A stretch of 54,354 nucleotides of DNA, taken from positions 1 to 54,354 of the forward strand of contig JABSOX010000032.1 in assembly GCA_013215655.1 (NCBI GenBank). Reading direction: 5' to 3'. The notes below the pieces were generated by a model. The model did no database searches. It was not told the origin of the DNA and saw only the letters and a list, made by a program, of their open reading frames with translations. A program made the translations under genes and the position numbers. Below, one piece after another: positions 8,916-16,932 of the stretch. Position 1 is the first letter of the stretch, and each line of letters begins with the position of its first letter. This stretch comes from Colwellia sp. (GTDB lineage: Bacteria > Pseudomonadota > Gammaproteobacteria > Enterobacterales > Alteromonadaceae).

Positions 8916-9277
8916 AAAAAACCGTGCTTAGTTAAATGTTCATTTAATACTTCTGTTTTTACTGGCTTACGTAAAAATTCTTTTGCTCCTAAAGCTAAGA
9001 CCTTGCTTTGCATTTCGGGCTGAATGTCTGCTGAGATAACAAAAACAGCAATGTTGATATTTTCATCTTTTATCGCTTGTAAAACTCCGACACCGTCTAG
9101 TACCGGCATGGTTAAATCAAGAAATAAAATGTCAATATTTTGACTTCTCAAAATTTCTAACGCTTCTTCGCCGTTAGTCGCAATTTGAGTCTTTGTAGAT
9201 AATTGCTCAGGTAAGCTTCTTAATAGCTGCTTTCGAGCTAAATTAGAGTCATCACAAACGAGTACAGACGAGCCCAT
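8912..9277 (-). CDS. Single-domain CheY-like response regulator
   Basis: A 121-residue stand-alone receiver domain. Acidic pocket residues D9/D10 (LVCDDSN), phosphoacceptor D54 (FLDLTMPVLDG), switch Ser82 (VISAD) and Lys104 (FLRKPV) are all present, so it should be phosphorylatable. It has no output domain. It is the first gene of an operon with a CheC-like phosphatase and a PAS-GGDEF cyclase, joined by overlapping stop/start codons. No histidine kinase is adjacent; the nearest kinase gene, 7.7 kb away at 16933, is on the other strand, so the phosphate donor is unknown. Confidence 0.93.
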   Translation of the reverse strand: MGSSVLVCDDSNLARKQLLRSLPEQLSTKTQIATNGEEALEILRSQNIDILFLDLTMPVLDGVGVLQAIKDENINIAVFVISADIQPEMQSKVLALGAKEFLRKPVKTEVLNEHLTKHGFL

Positions 9278-9469
9278 ATAAGTTATAATCCATATTTATT
9301 TTTATTTTGATGGTATTAATTTACCCTAAAAGCGCTGCAGTGTTAATCAATTACGTCTTAAATTAGGAATTTTTACATTTTATGATGTAAAAATAGTCAA
9401 TTTATTAGCAAGTCATTGAAATAACGATTATTGCATTAAAAAGTAAGGAACTAAAATTATTGGTTTTTG

Positions 9470-9565
9470 CTATAAGCCGAGCAGTACCTTTAATAGTAAT
9501 ACTGATAGCAGCGCAGAGGTGATGTATATAATTGTCATCTTCATACTGTGTTTATTTAATCTCAT
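9470..9565 (-). CDS. Possible 31-residue single-TM microprotein
   Basis: ATG at 9565-9563 to TAG at 9472-9470 encodes MRLNKHSMKMT followed by the hydrophobic stretch IIYITSALLSVLLLKVLLGL. A positively charged N-terminus before one transmembrane-length segment is typical of bacterial small membrane proteins. No good ribosome-binding site is visible, and the ORF overlaps a hydrophobic ORF on the opposite strand. Random AT-rich sequence can also yield such peptides. Function unknown; existence uncertain. Confidence 0.25.
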   Translation of the reverse strand: MRLNKHSMKMTIIYITSALLSVLLLKVLLGL

Positions 9566-9587
9566 AATTTACTCGTTGTTATTTTAA
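9522..9587 (+). CDS. Possible 21-residue hydrophobic microprotein
   Basis: ATG at 9522 to TAA at 9587 encodes an almost entirely hydrophobic peptide (MYIIVIFILCLFNLIIYSLL then Phe). An AGAGGTG sequence lies immediately before the ATG, a good Shine-Dalgarno match but with tight spacing. It overlaps the minus-strand candidate at 9470-9565, so at most one is likely to be real. Conservation would decide. Confidence 0.25.
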   Translation: MYIIVIFILCLFNLIIYSLLF

Positions 9588-9656
9588 TATTATGAAATTA
9601 TTAAACAATTTTTGTGCCAACTGCTTTTAATACGTTTTTATAGGGGTTTATAGATA

Positions 9657-10358
9657 TTACCAAGTAAGTTGTGATTGGTGCTTTTTAAGCCAAAGTTGGG
9701 CATCTTTATAATTTGGGTAATATTGGTCGACTAACTGCCAAAATTTATTTGAGTGATTTAAATGTTTGAGATGGCAAAGTTCATGAATAATGACATAGTC
9801 TACTACCCACAAAGGCGCCATCATTAATAAATAGTTGAAACTCAACTCACCTTTATTATTACAACTGCCCCAACGTGCTTTGTATAATCGTATTTTGAAA
9901 GATATCGGGTTTAACCCAGTCTGAGTTACTAATAGAGGAAGTTTTGTTGTTATATAGTGGCAGGCTTGTTCTTTTAACCATGTGGCAAGTTGCTTTTTAA
10001 TTTGCAATGATAAGTATACCTTTTCAAGACACTTAGTCTCAATTCTTTGCGGTAATATCACTAAGATTTTATCATCTAAATTTTCAAGGGATGATTTTTT
10101 TTCAAAATGTATATGGAGCGTTTTTTTCTTTCCATTTATCCATAGGCAACTTCCAGCGACAAACTTTGCCTCATTAGCGGTCTCTATTTGCATGGCATCG
10201 TTTAACTTGCTTTTTAACCACGCTGATTTTTTAGTGATGACCAGATCGATTTGTTGCTGTGATAAGAAGCTGGGGGCACGAACGATTATCTGACCATTTC
10301 TTACTTGTAAAGAAATGGTCCTACGGCGAGTGCTGCGTATCAATTGATAATCAAACAT
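9657..10358 (-). CDS. YgjP-like zinc metallopeptidase family protein
   Basis: A 233-residue protein of the YgjP/WLM (DUF45) metallopeptidase family. The zinc motif is HELCH (192-196), with a third probable ligand in NHSNKFW (His202). The family signature RWGSC (163-167) and the basic N-terminus RSTRRRTISLQV are present. It is cytoplasmic with no signal peptide. Substrate is unknown for the family, though members are proposed to be proteases. It lies 23 bases downstream of yebG on the same strand, so it may be co-transcribed with that SOS gene. Confidence 0.88.
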   Translation of the reverse strand: MFDYQLIRSTRRRTISLQVRNGQIIVRAPSFLSQQQIDLVITKKSAWLKSKLNDAMQIETANEAKFVAGSCLWINGKKKTLHIHFEKKSSLENLDDKILVILPQRIETKCLEKVYLSLQIKKQLATWLKEQACHYITTKLPLLVTQTGLNPISFKIRLYKARWGSCNNKGELSFNYLLMMAPLWVVDYVIIHELCHLKHLNHSNKFWQLVDQYYPNYKDAQLWLKKHQSQLTW

Positions 10359-10381
10359 GAGCTATGCTTAAACCATTTAAA

Positions 10382-10768
10382 TTAAGCTTCTTCTTTTATA
10401 GCGGCTGATTTCTTTTTTGTTTTCTCAGCTACTTTCTCTTTTACCGTTTCTTTCACTACTGCTTTTTGGGCGGCTTTTACTGAAGTTTTTACAGCGGCTT
10501 TTGGTGGAGCTTCTTTTGGTGGAGACGATGGGGCTTTTGCCTTTTTCGCCTGCAACGCAATTAAAACATCCTCTCGGTTTTTGGCTAAGTAGATACTAAG
10601 TTCTTCTTTAATATCATCACTTAATTCAAATGGAACTGATTTTAGCATCTCTGTTAAGTTATCAGCCATATCCAACATTTTGTCATATTCATCAGCGGCT
10701 TTTTTTTCCATGAACGTCTGCACCTCCACACCATGTCGAATGACAACAAATCGATTCTCAACTGCCAT
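10382..10768 (-). CDS. yebG: SOS-inducible YebG family protein
   Basis: The N-terminal ~75 residues closely follow E. coli YebG: MAVENRFVVIRHG, the KKAADEYDKMLDMAD segment and LSIYLAKNREDVL. E. coli YebG is a LexA-regulated protein of unclear biochemical role. This 128-residue protein is longer than E. coli YebG (96) because of a Lys/Ala/Pro-rich tail (about 78-128, repeated KAAVK/KTVK-like units) resembling histone H1 tails. A perfect LexA box lies 113 bases upstream. A good RBS (AAGGAAAA) precedes the ATG. Confidence 0.93.
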   Translation of the reverse strand: MAVENRFVVIRHGVEVQTFMEKKAADEYDKMLDMADNLTEMLKSVPFELSDDIKEELSIYLAKNREDVLIALQAKKAKAPSSPPKEAPPKAAVKTSVKAAQKAVVKETVKEKVAEKTKKKSAAIKEEA

Positions 10769-11217
10769 TTTTTTTCCTTACTTAATCATATTTAAAAGTC
10801 ATTTGAATACAACTATCAATCAATAAAGTTATTAACTTAAACGAATTGAATATCATATATGAAAAAACAATCATTAAAAGCTGTATAAAACAACAGTACA
10901 GTACGCTTATTTTTAGTTAATGCCAACAAAAATAATTAAAAATGTAGTTGTTTGTCCTGCGATGTATAACTAAAGAGGCTGATATTTTGTTGCTAAGCAT
11001 TTACGAATGTAAAAAGACGATTCTACGAAATAAGCCGTACTTTGCTTGTATGCATTATAAAACAAGATGTTAGTTGGTTTTTATGAGTCGCTACTCGTTT
11101 AGGTTTGCTTACATTTAGTCAAATTTAAAGGGCAACTTCTTTTAAAAAAAGATCCATTATTATATTGAACACGGCAAAACACTGACGGTGTTACCACTAT
11201 AATTTTTGGAGAATATT
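10769..11217. other. Divergent intergenic region between yebG and the DUF3718 gene
   Basis: A 449-base AT-rich gap between divergent genes. The yebG side contains a LexA box (10881-10896). The DUF3718 side ends in a clear Shine-Dalgarno (TTGGAG, 11206-11211). No ORF of credible quality and no RNA gene could be recognised in between. Confidence 0.6.
10881..10896 (-). promoter_or_regulatory. LexA box (SOS operator) of yebG
   Basis: CTGTATAAAACAACAG is an exact CTGT-N8-ACAG match to the gammaproteobacterial LexA consensus, extended by TA on the right. It lies 113 bases upstream of the yebG ATG. Known biology: yebG is LexA-repressed in E. coli. This supports DNA-damage induction of yebG and possibly of the downstream peptidase gene. 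Confidence 0.88.
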
Positions 11218-11565
11218 ATGAGAAAATTTAAATCTACAGTTTATGCAATCGTTTCGACTAGTTTATTCGTTGGTGCAAGTTTTAATAGTTTTGCGATGGA
11301 TGAGCATATTGAGTCAGCATTAATCGAAGTTTGTAAATCAGCGCAAAAGGGTAACTTATTACAGTTTAAAAATACCACTAAGTCATTTCGTTTAAGTGAT
11401 AAAAATGTTGCGATGAAGGTGATGTGTAATGGTGATGATATTATCGACTTTGCAAGTAAACATGGCTCAGTTCGAATTGCAGAAAAATTAGAGCAAAGTA
11501 TTGGCGGTGTAAGTATTACTGATATGGCTGCAGTTTCAATAATTAATGTGACTTTCGCAGAGTAA
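11218..11565 (+). CDS. Secreted DUF3718 family protein
   Basis: A 115-residue exported protein. I use the ATG at 11218 and reject an in-frame TTG at 11206, because TTGGAG at 11206-11211 is the ribosome-binding site seven bases before the ATG. The signal peptide is MRKFKSTVYAIV...GASFNSFA, cleaved about residue 26. The mature part has two cysteines (EVCKSAQKG and KVMCNGDDIIDFA), a pattern I associate with DUF3718 proteins of marine gammaproteobacteria and probably forming a disulfide. Function is unknown. It is a single gene, convergent with dbpA. Confidence 0.8.
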   Translation: MRKFKSTVYAIVSTSLFVGASFNSFAMDEHIESALIEVCKSAQKGNLLQFKNTTKSFRLSDKNVAMKVMCNGDDIIDFASKHGSVRIAEKLEQSIGGVSITDMAAVSIINVTFAE

Positions 11566-11610
11566 ATTAACCTTACGGTATAATAATAAAATATGTTTAA
11601 AGCTTTGGTG

Positions 11611-11673
11611 TAGCCAAATAACGGTTAATGTTCTACAAGAAATATTCTAAAGAACGTTGAAATTATTTGGCTA
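11611..11673. terminator. Long inverted repeat between convergent DUF3718 gene and dbpA
   Basis: TAGCCAAATAACGG...GTTCT (11611-11634) pairs with AGAACGTT...TTATTTGGCTA (11651-11673), with a few mismatches and a 16-base loop. Arms are about 23 bases. It sits between convergent genes, so a bidirectional transcription barrier is likely. The absence of a U tail and the long arms also allow a dispersed palindromic element. Confidence 0.6.
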
Positions 11674-11709
11674 ACCTAAGTTCATATTTTCAGATGAAAT
11701 CTAAGTGTT

Positions 11710-13098
11710 TTATAACTGCCTAACTCTAAAGTTACGCCCTTTTAATTTACCCTCACTTAATTTATGTAGTGCTTTTTTCAAAGATGATCGAGCAACCGCG
11801 ACATAAGCCCAGTTAGCACCTAGTTGAATTTTCCCGACATCTTTACCGGCAATACCATTTTCTCCGGTTAAAGCTCCTAAAATGTCTCCAGGTCTAATTT
11901 TTTGCTTTTTACCGCCATCTATTTGTAATGTAGTCATTTCTGGTACAAATACAGGCGTTTCTAATACATCTGCACTGGGAAGTAACTCGCTTTCAATGGA
12001 TTTATTTAGATAGTCTTCTAATAAGCCTATTTTATAACTTTCTTTATCGCTATATAGAGAAAAAGCGGTGCCTTTATTTCCTGCTCGTCCGGTTCGGCCA
12101 ATACGATGAACATGAATCTCACTATCTCTGGCAATGTGAAAATTAAACACAGCATCTAATGTTTCAATATCTAAGCCTCTTGCTGCAACATCTGTAGCAA
12201 CCATGATAGAAGCACTTTTATTAGCAAATTGTACCAAGGTTTGGTCTCTATCTCTTTGCTCAAGGTCACCATGTAAAGCGACGGCACTAAAGCCATAATT
12301 TATTAAGCTATTGGCAACTTCTTGTACTTCTCGTTTGGTATTACAAAAAATAACACTGCTTTTGGGTTGGTATTTTAATAACAGCAAACGTATTGCCAAT
12401 ACACGCTGGGCATTATCATTGTCATCAACTTTATAAAAGAGTTGTGTGATACTGCTATCATCATGAGTTGTCGCAGCTTGCACCATTTCTGGTTCAACCA
12501 TTATTTTATTTGCTATTGCTTGGATTTGTTTAGGGAAAGTAGCACTAAACAGTAATGTTTGGCGTTTTGAGGGTATTTGTTCAACGATATTATCTAGAGA
12601 CGCTTGAAAGCCCATTTCAAGCATTCTGTCTGCTTCATCCAAAATGAACATTTCAACATCAGGCAAAGTTAATGTACCTCGTCCGAGATGGTCTTCTATA
12701 CGGCCAGGTGTGCCAACAATAATATGAGCGCCGTGTTCTAGTGAACCTACTTGAGGACCAAATGGGACGCCACCACAAAGAGTTAATACTTTGATGTTAT
12801 GGATAGCTCGGGCAAGTTTTCTAATTTCTTTGGCGACTTGATCGGCCAACTCCCTCGTTGGACACAATACTAATGTTTGGATACGAAAGCGTTTTACGTT
12901 TAATTTATTAAGCAAACCTAAACCAAAAGCTGCGGTTTTTCCTGAGCCGGTTTTCCCTTGTGCAATAACATCTTTTCCAGCCAAAATATGTGGCAAGCTT
13001 TGCGCTTGAATATCTGTCATTTCATGGTATTCAAGCGTTGCTAAATTTTTAATAAGTTCAGGCTTTAGTGGTAAAGATGAAAAGTTTTTATCGTTCAA
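11710..13098 (-). CDS. dbpA: ATP-dependent RNA helicase DbpA
   Basis: A DEAD-box helicase acting in 50S ribosome assembly, targeted to hairpin 92 of 23S rRNA. The 462-residue protein has motif I AQGKTGSGKT (46-55), DEAD (153-156), SAT (LFSATFP) and motif VI HRIGRTGRAG. The C-terminal domain (about 390-462: RPGDILGALTG, GKIQLGANWAYVAV, GKLKGRNFRVRQL) is the DbpA RNA-binding domain that separates it from RhlE or SrmB. Length matches E. coli DbpA (457). Single gene on the minus strand. Confidence 0.94.
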   Translation of the reverse strand: MNDKNFSSLPLKPELIKNLATLEYHEMTDIQAQSLPHILAGKDVIAQGKTGSGKTAAFGLGLLNKLNVKRFRIQTLVLCPTRELADQVAKEIRKLARAIHNIKVLTLCGGVPFGPQVGSLEHGAHIIVGTPGRIEDHLGRGTLTLPDVEMFILDEADRMLEMGFQASLDNIVEQIPSKRQTLLFSATFPKQIQAIANKIMVEPEMVQAATTHDDSSITQLFYKVDDNDNAQRVLAIRLLLLKYQPKSSVIFCNTKREVQEVANSLINYGFSAVALHGDLEQRDRDQTLVQFANKSASIMVATDVAARGLDIETLDAVFNFHIARDSEIHVHRIGRTGRAGNKGTAFSLYSDKESYKIGLLEDYLNKSIESELLPSADVLETPVFVPEMTTLQIDGGKKQKIRPGDILGALTGENGIAGKDVGKIQLGANWAYVAVARSSLKKALHKLSEGKLKGRNFRVRQL

Positions 13099-13163
13099 GG
13101 GATCATTCCAGAGTATACAATTGACGATATTTTACCGTGTTTAGTGCTTGGTTGATATTGTTA

Positions 13164-13877
13164 TTACGGCTTGAACCATTCTTTAAGTGCGTTAGCTAAT
13201 AAAGCAGGTTGCTCTAGGGGTAACATATGCCCCGTATTTTTAAACGCTTGAATGGTAACGTTTTGATTGTATTTAGTAATCTTCGATATTTGTTCAATAC
13301 TTGCAATGTTGTCTTGCTCACCAATGCAAAACGTAACGGGTATTGATATTTCGGCTAATTTAGGTAATAAATTCTTACGTTGAGTGGTAACGGTTAATTG
13401 ATGTAATAAAACGTCTTTACCTAAGTCTTTATCCATCGTTTTAATTGTGGAAGTTATACTTTGATTTTTATAAGCATTGTTGTGTAATAAGCTCTGGATA
13501 CGTTTCATCGGTATGCCGGAATAGCCATTTGATCTTATCCAGTCAATGGTGCGAGACCTTTCTTTTAATTCGTTATCGACAAGGGTGCTCGACATATTGG
13601 AAACTAATAATAATTTTTTAATTTTATCTGGATATTTAATGGCTAGTGCACTTGCTAGATAACCACCCAAAGAGAAACCAACAAGCAAGCTGTAATCTTT
13701 AATTATCTGTTTCGCGAGGTGGGTAACAATTTTGTCAATAGTATTGTATTGCGGTATCTCTAGATGAATAAGATTTAGCGGAGGCTGTGCTGTTTTTTGA
13801 AGTTCATGCCACAGCGGTAGCCATAAACGTTCATCACACATGGTGCCAGGAATAAAGTAAATTGATTGGTTTGTCAC
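13164..13877 (-). CDS. Alpha/beta-hydrolase fold protein
   Basis: A 237-residue cytoplasmic hydrolase. It shows the oxyanion-region motif FIPGTMCDERLW near the N-terminus, the nucleophile elbow GFSLGGYLAS (Ser about 84), a probable acid in CIGEQDNIAS and the catalytic His in GHMLPLEQP. Length and layout resemble BioH/MenH-type esterases, but nothing specific identifies the substrate. It lies 65 bases upstream of dbpA on the same strand, with no obvious functional link. Confidence 0.85.
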   Translation of the reverse strand: MTNQSIYFIPGTMCDERLWLPLWHELQKTAQPPLNLIHLEIPQYNTIDKIVTHLAKQIIKDYSLLVGFSLGGYLASALAIKYPDKIKKLLLVSNMSSTLVDNELKERSRTIDWIRSNGYSGIPMKRIQSLLHNNAYKNQSITSTIKTMDKDLGKDVLLHQLTVTTQRKNLLPKLAEISIPVTFCIGEQDNIASIEQISKITKYNQNVTIQAFKNTGHMLPLEQPALLANALKEWFKP

Positions 13878-14041
13878 TTATACAGTTCTCCTTGTCTATA
13901 TTTTATTTGGCATTTCGTTATTTAACTAATATGTTATCAAAATAACTAGCAGGGAAGCATCTTTATCACTTGCTGATTTCTGTATCTTAAAGTAATTTGG
14001 GTATATATTTATTGCAGACATGAAATTTAGGCTCTGATTGA

Positions 14042-15697
14042 ATGGAAGTAACCAGTAAAAATGATTTAAACGATTTTTCTCAACTCAATGTTTTGCTTAT
14101 TGATGATAACCGTTTAATCCATGACTTTATGAAAAGTACGTTTTTTGGCCTTGGTTTTCAAAATGTAAAATGTGCAGAAACTGCCTTTTATGGTTTGAGG
14201 TTATGTGATGAAATACATTTTCATATCATTATTTGTTCATTTAATATCAAAAGTGATAAGGATGGTTTTCATTTACTTGAAGAGTTGAAGTTTAAAGGTC
14301 ATGTTAAAAAAACCACTATATTGATATTTCTTAGCACAGAAACGAGTGAATCACTTGTTAATTCAATTGTTGAATTGCAACCCGATGATTTTTGGGTAAA
14401 GCCATTATTTCCTAAACTGGTCGAAGAAAGGCTGTTACAAACGATAGAGCTAAAAAAGCAATTGTTTGGTATGTATTATGCCATTGATAATAAAGATTTT
14501 GCTAAAGTTATTTATTATGCAGACCGACATTTATTAGATAAAGAATTAGCAAAATATCACCCCAATATATTAAGGATGAAAGGCGAAGCATTACTGAGTT
14601 TATTGGAATTTAAAGAAGCTGAAGTTTTTTTTAAAAAACTTATTACCAAATACGATTATGCTTGGGTGCATGTAGGTTATGTTAAATCATTATTAAAACA
14701 AGGTCGTATTGATGATATTCATGGTTTATTAACGACCTTAATGAAAAAGCCGGATACACGTTTTGCCATGCATGACATGTTGGCGCAATATTATCTTGAG
14801 TGCGAAGAGTATGAATTGGCCTATGAAGAAATTAAAAAGGCAACAGCTCTTTCTCCAAGGAATATCGAACGAAATAAAAAATCTTGGGATTTAGCGCGAC
14901 TAAATCATGACCATATGGGCCAATATGTGGCGACACGTAATATTGCTCAACAAGCGAAAAACTCTATTCATGACTCTCCGGTATTACTGCTTAATGTCAT
15001 ACGCTCTGGAATTGATCTCGCCTGTACGATCACTGACGATAGTTCAAATAAAATACTTGGGCAAGTGGAAGGCTTTATGCGTAAGTTAGAAAATGACTAT
15101 GCAGACGCTCATGAATTTAAACAGCAACTTATTGTTGCGCAAGCTCGATTGCATAACGTACGAGATGAAAGAGACATTGCCGAAAGATTGGTGCAAACCC
15201 ATTTAAATTTACGTCCGTCACCACTTATTGAAGATAATTTGGATAAAGTAAAGGTATTTCATGAATTGGGTATGCGTGAAGAAGCGCTTACGTTGCTTAG
15301 TGCAGTTAAAAATCAAATTGCCGGTGATTCATTATCAAGCGAAGTGATTAATAAATATGTAGAACAAGAAACCGATGAGCGCTCTGAAATACATTTTACG
15401 CCTAAACAGCTAAATAGCATGGCTGTTGAGCTTTTTCAAAAAAAGAAATTACAACCTGCGCTTGATTCTGTAGTACAAGCACTTCAGCTTGCACCTAAAA
15501 ATGTGAAACTTTTATTCAGTATTTTTAAAATTCTCATTGTTATTAAAAAACAAGATGAAGCTGATGATAGCCATAACGAATTAGCAGATAAAATTATGGG
15601 TTTATTGGAAGACTTTAATTTAGATGAAAGAAGGCTTGATGCATATAAAAGCTTAAAAGCTAAGTGGGATGCAGATAGTGATAAAACGGTTCATTAA
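14042..15697 (+). CDS. Pseudo-receiver plus TPR-repeat protein
   Basis: A 551-residue cytoplasmic protein. Residues 14-130 are a CheY-like receiver: LLIDDNRLIHDF (D21/D22), LSTET (S98) and WVKPLF (Lys120). At the phosphoacceptor position it reads IIICSFNIKSDKDG, with Ser66 where Asp is expected, so normal phosphorylation looks impossible. Residues about 145-540 are helical TPR-like repeats (for example ALLSLLEFKEAEVFFKKLI, AVELFQKKKLQPALDSVVQAL). Receiver-TPR proteins occur widely in Vibrio, Shewanella and Colwellia with largely unknown roles. It is a single gene with upstream and downstream gaps. Confidence 0.88.
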   Translation: MEVTSKNDLNDFSQLNVLLIDDNRLIHDFMKSTFFGLGFQNVKCAETAFYGLRLCDEIHFHIIICSFNIKSDKDGFHLLEELKFKGHVKKTTILIFLSTETSESLVNSIVELQPDDFWVKPLFPKLVEERLLQTIELKKQLFGMYYAIDNKDFAKVIYYADRHLLDKELAKYHPNILRMKGEALLSLLEFKEAEVFFKKLITKYDYAWVHVGYVKSLLKQGRIDDIHGLLTTLMKKPDTRFAMHDMLAQYYLECEEYELAYEEIKKATALSPRNIERNKKSWDLARLNHDHMGQYVATRNIAQQAKNSIHDSPVLLLNVIRSGIDLACTITDDSSNKILGQVEGFMRKLENDYADAHEFKQQLIVAQARLHNVRDERDIAERLVQTHLNLRPSPLIEDNLDKVKVFHELGMREEALTLLSAVKNQIAGDSLSSEVINKYVEQETDERSEIHFTPKQLNSMAVELFQKKKLQPALDSVVQALQLAPKNVKLLFSIFKILIVIKKQDEADDSHNELADKIMGLLEDFNLDERRLDAYKSLKAKWDADSDKTVH

Positions 15698-15712
15698 GTG
15701 ATATATTTTAAT

Positions 15713-15729
15713 TTTGTATACAGTATGCA
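15713..15729. promoter_or_regulatory. Putative GntR-type operator before the reductase gene
   Basis: TTGTATACAGTATGCAA lies 41 bases before the ATG at 15770. Its left half, TTGTATACA, is shared with the perfect palindrome TTGTATACAA at 21301-21310 in the hydroxyproline cluster. Assignment as a regulator site, plausibly for the GntR/FCD protein at 24634, is inference. Confidence 0.4.
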
Positions 15730-15769
15730 ATAATATTTAATTATAAAACAATTAAATATAGACCTGATC

Positions 15770-16717
15770 ATGATTACTATTGACGCATCAACGATAAACC
15801 AAGCTTTAGATTTTCCTTCCTTGATTAATGCCTTAGCACAAGGTTTTACCGAACAGACCGTTGTTCCTCCTCGACAGCATTTTGATATGAAAAATCCAAA
15901 AGAAAGTCGAGAAACTACCTTGCTTATTATGCCTGCATGGCAAGAAGGTGGAGTTGCAGGGGTAAAGTTAGTAACGGTAGCGCCAAATAATGCTCAGAAA
16001 AACCTACCATCGATTCAAGGGACATATTTATTATTGGATATAGATACCGGATCGCCAGTGGCAATGATGGATGCACCTGCATTAACAGCAAAACGTACTG
16101 CTGCTGCATCAGCTTTAGCCTCTCGTTTTTTATCACAAGAAAATAGCAGTAACCTATTGGTTATTGGTACAGGAACTCTGTCGTCACAACTTATTGCCGC
16201 TCATTGTGCCGTTCGCCCTATTAAAAATGTAAAAGTATGGGGACGGTCGTTAGAGAAAGCTCAAGCAGTTAGTAACTTAGTCTCCCATCTTGATATTGAT
16301 TGTCAGCCTGTGACTGATATTGAAAGTAATATTGAGCAAGCAGATATCATTTCATGTGCAACTTTGAGCCAACAGCCGTTAGTGTTTGGAAAATGGCTTA
16401 GAGCGGGACAGCATTTAGATATGGTCGGTGCTTACCGTCCTGATATGCGAGAAATGGATGATGAATGTTTATTACGTTCGCGGGTGTTTGTTGATAATTT
16501 AGATGGTGCATGTCGGGAAACAGGTGATATTGCTATTCCTTTAAATCAAGGAATTATCAGTAAAAGTGATATTGAAGCTGATTTATTTACATTGTGCAAA
16601 AAAGAGATCCATGTGATTAGACAAGCGAATGACATCACCGTATTTAAATCGGTAGGTCATGCTCTTGAAGATCTAATTGCCGCAAAACTCGTTGCACAAT
16701 ATGTTTCTACAATTTAA
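15770..16717 (+). CDS. Ornithine cyclodeaminase-family reductase, probable Δ1-pyrroline-2-carboxylate reductase
   Basis: A 315-residue member of the OCD/mu-crystallin family. It has the NAD(P)-binding loop LLVIGTGTLSSQL (the usual G-x-G-x-x with Thr in the middle), the substrate-region motif GVKLVTVAPNN, and DAPALTAKRTAAASALASRFL. Family members include ornithine cyclodeaminase, alanine dehydrogenase and Δ1-pyrroline-2-carboxylate reductase (LhpI). I favour the last because a trans-3-hydroxyproline dehydratase, which makes Δ1-pyrroline-2-carboxylate, lies 4.5 kb away and the two promoter regions share a TTGTATAC element. The product would be L-proline. Substrate is inferred from context. Confidence 0.8.
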   Translation: MITIDASTINQALDFPSLINALAQGFTEQTVVPPRQHFDMKNPKESRETTLLIMPAWQEGGVAGVKLVTVAPNNAQKNLPSIQGTYLLLDIDTGSPVAMMDAPALTAKRTAAASALASRFLSQENSSNLLVIGTGTLSSQLIAAHCAVRPIKNVKVWGRSLEKAQAVSNLVSHLDIDCQPVTDIESNIEQADIISCATLSQQPLVFGKWLRAGQHLDMVGAYRPDMREMDDECLLRSRVFVDNLDGACRETGDIAIPLNQGIISKSDIEADLFTLCKKEIHVIRQANDITVFKSVGHALEDLIAAKLVAQYVSTI

Positions 16718-16932
16718 ATAAGTAAAAAAAGTAAATAATTTATTGAATTAGGAGGAAATTTATCTATTTAGCAGCTAAATTATTAATAGAGAATAACAAA
16801 GTCATATTCATGTTGACATAATTCTTATTCAAACTTCTAATTAACAGAGCTAAAGCGATAAGGCGTAAATAATTTAGTTTACTAACGAAGACTTAAGGTT
16901 AGATTGTAAAACTAAGTTATAGGATAAATTTA

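Larger units (their letters stand above)
9278..9656. other. Intergenic region with a hairpin and two tiny hydrophobic ORFs
   Basis: This 379-base AT-rich gap separates the signalling operon from the YgjP-like gene. It holds a 9-bp inverted repeat, TTTTTACAT (9370-9378) and ATGTAAAAA (9385-9393), about 95 bases upstream of the receiver start, possibly part of its promoter region. It also holds two overlapping short ORFs on opposite strands (minus 9470-9565, plus 9522-9587), described separately. Nothing else is recognisable. Confidence 0.6.

Noticed and set aside
11206-11217. TTG start for the DUF3718 protein
   Set aside because: TTGGAG is the Shine-Dalgarno of the ATG at 11218, and the signal peptide starts properly at that ATG.
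16748-16757. Strong Shine-Dalgarno-like TAGGAGGAAA in the gap before the histidine kinase
   Set aside because: No start codon with an open frame follows at proper spacing, so I see no gene there.
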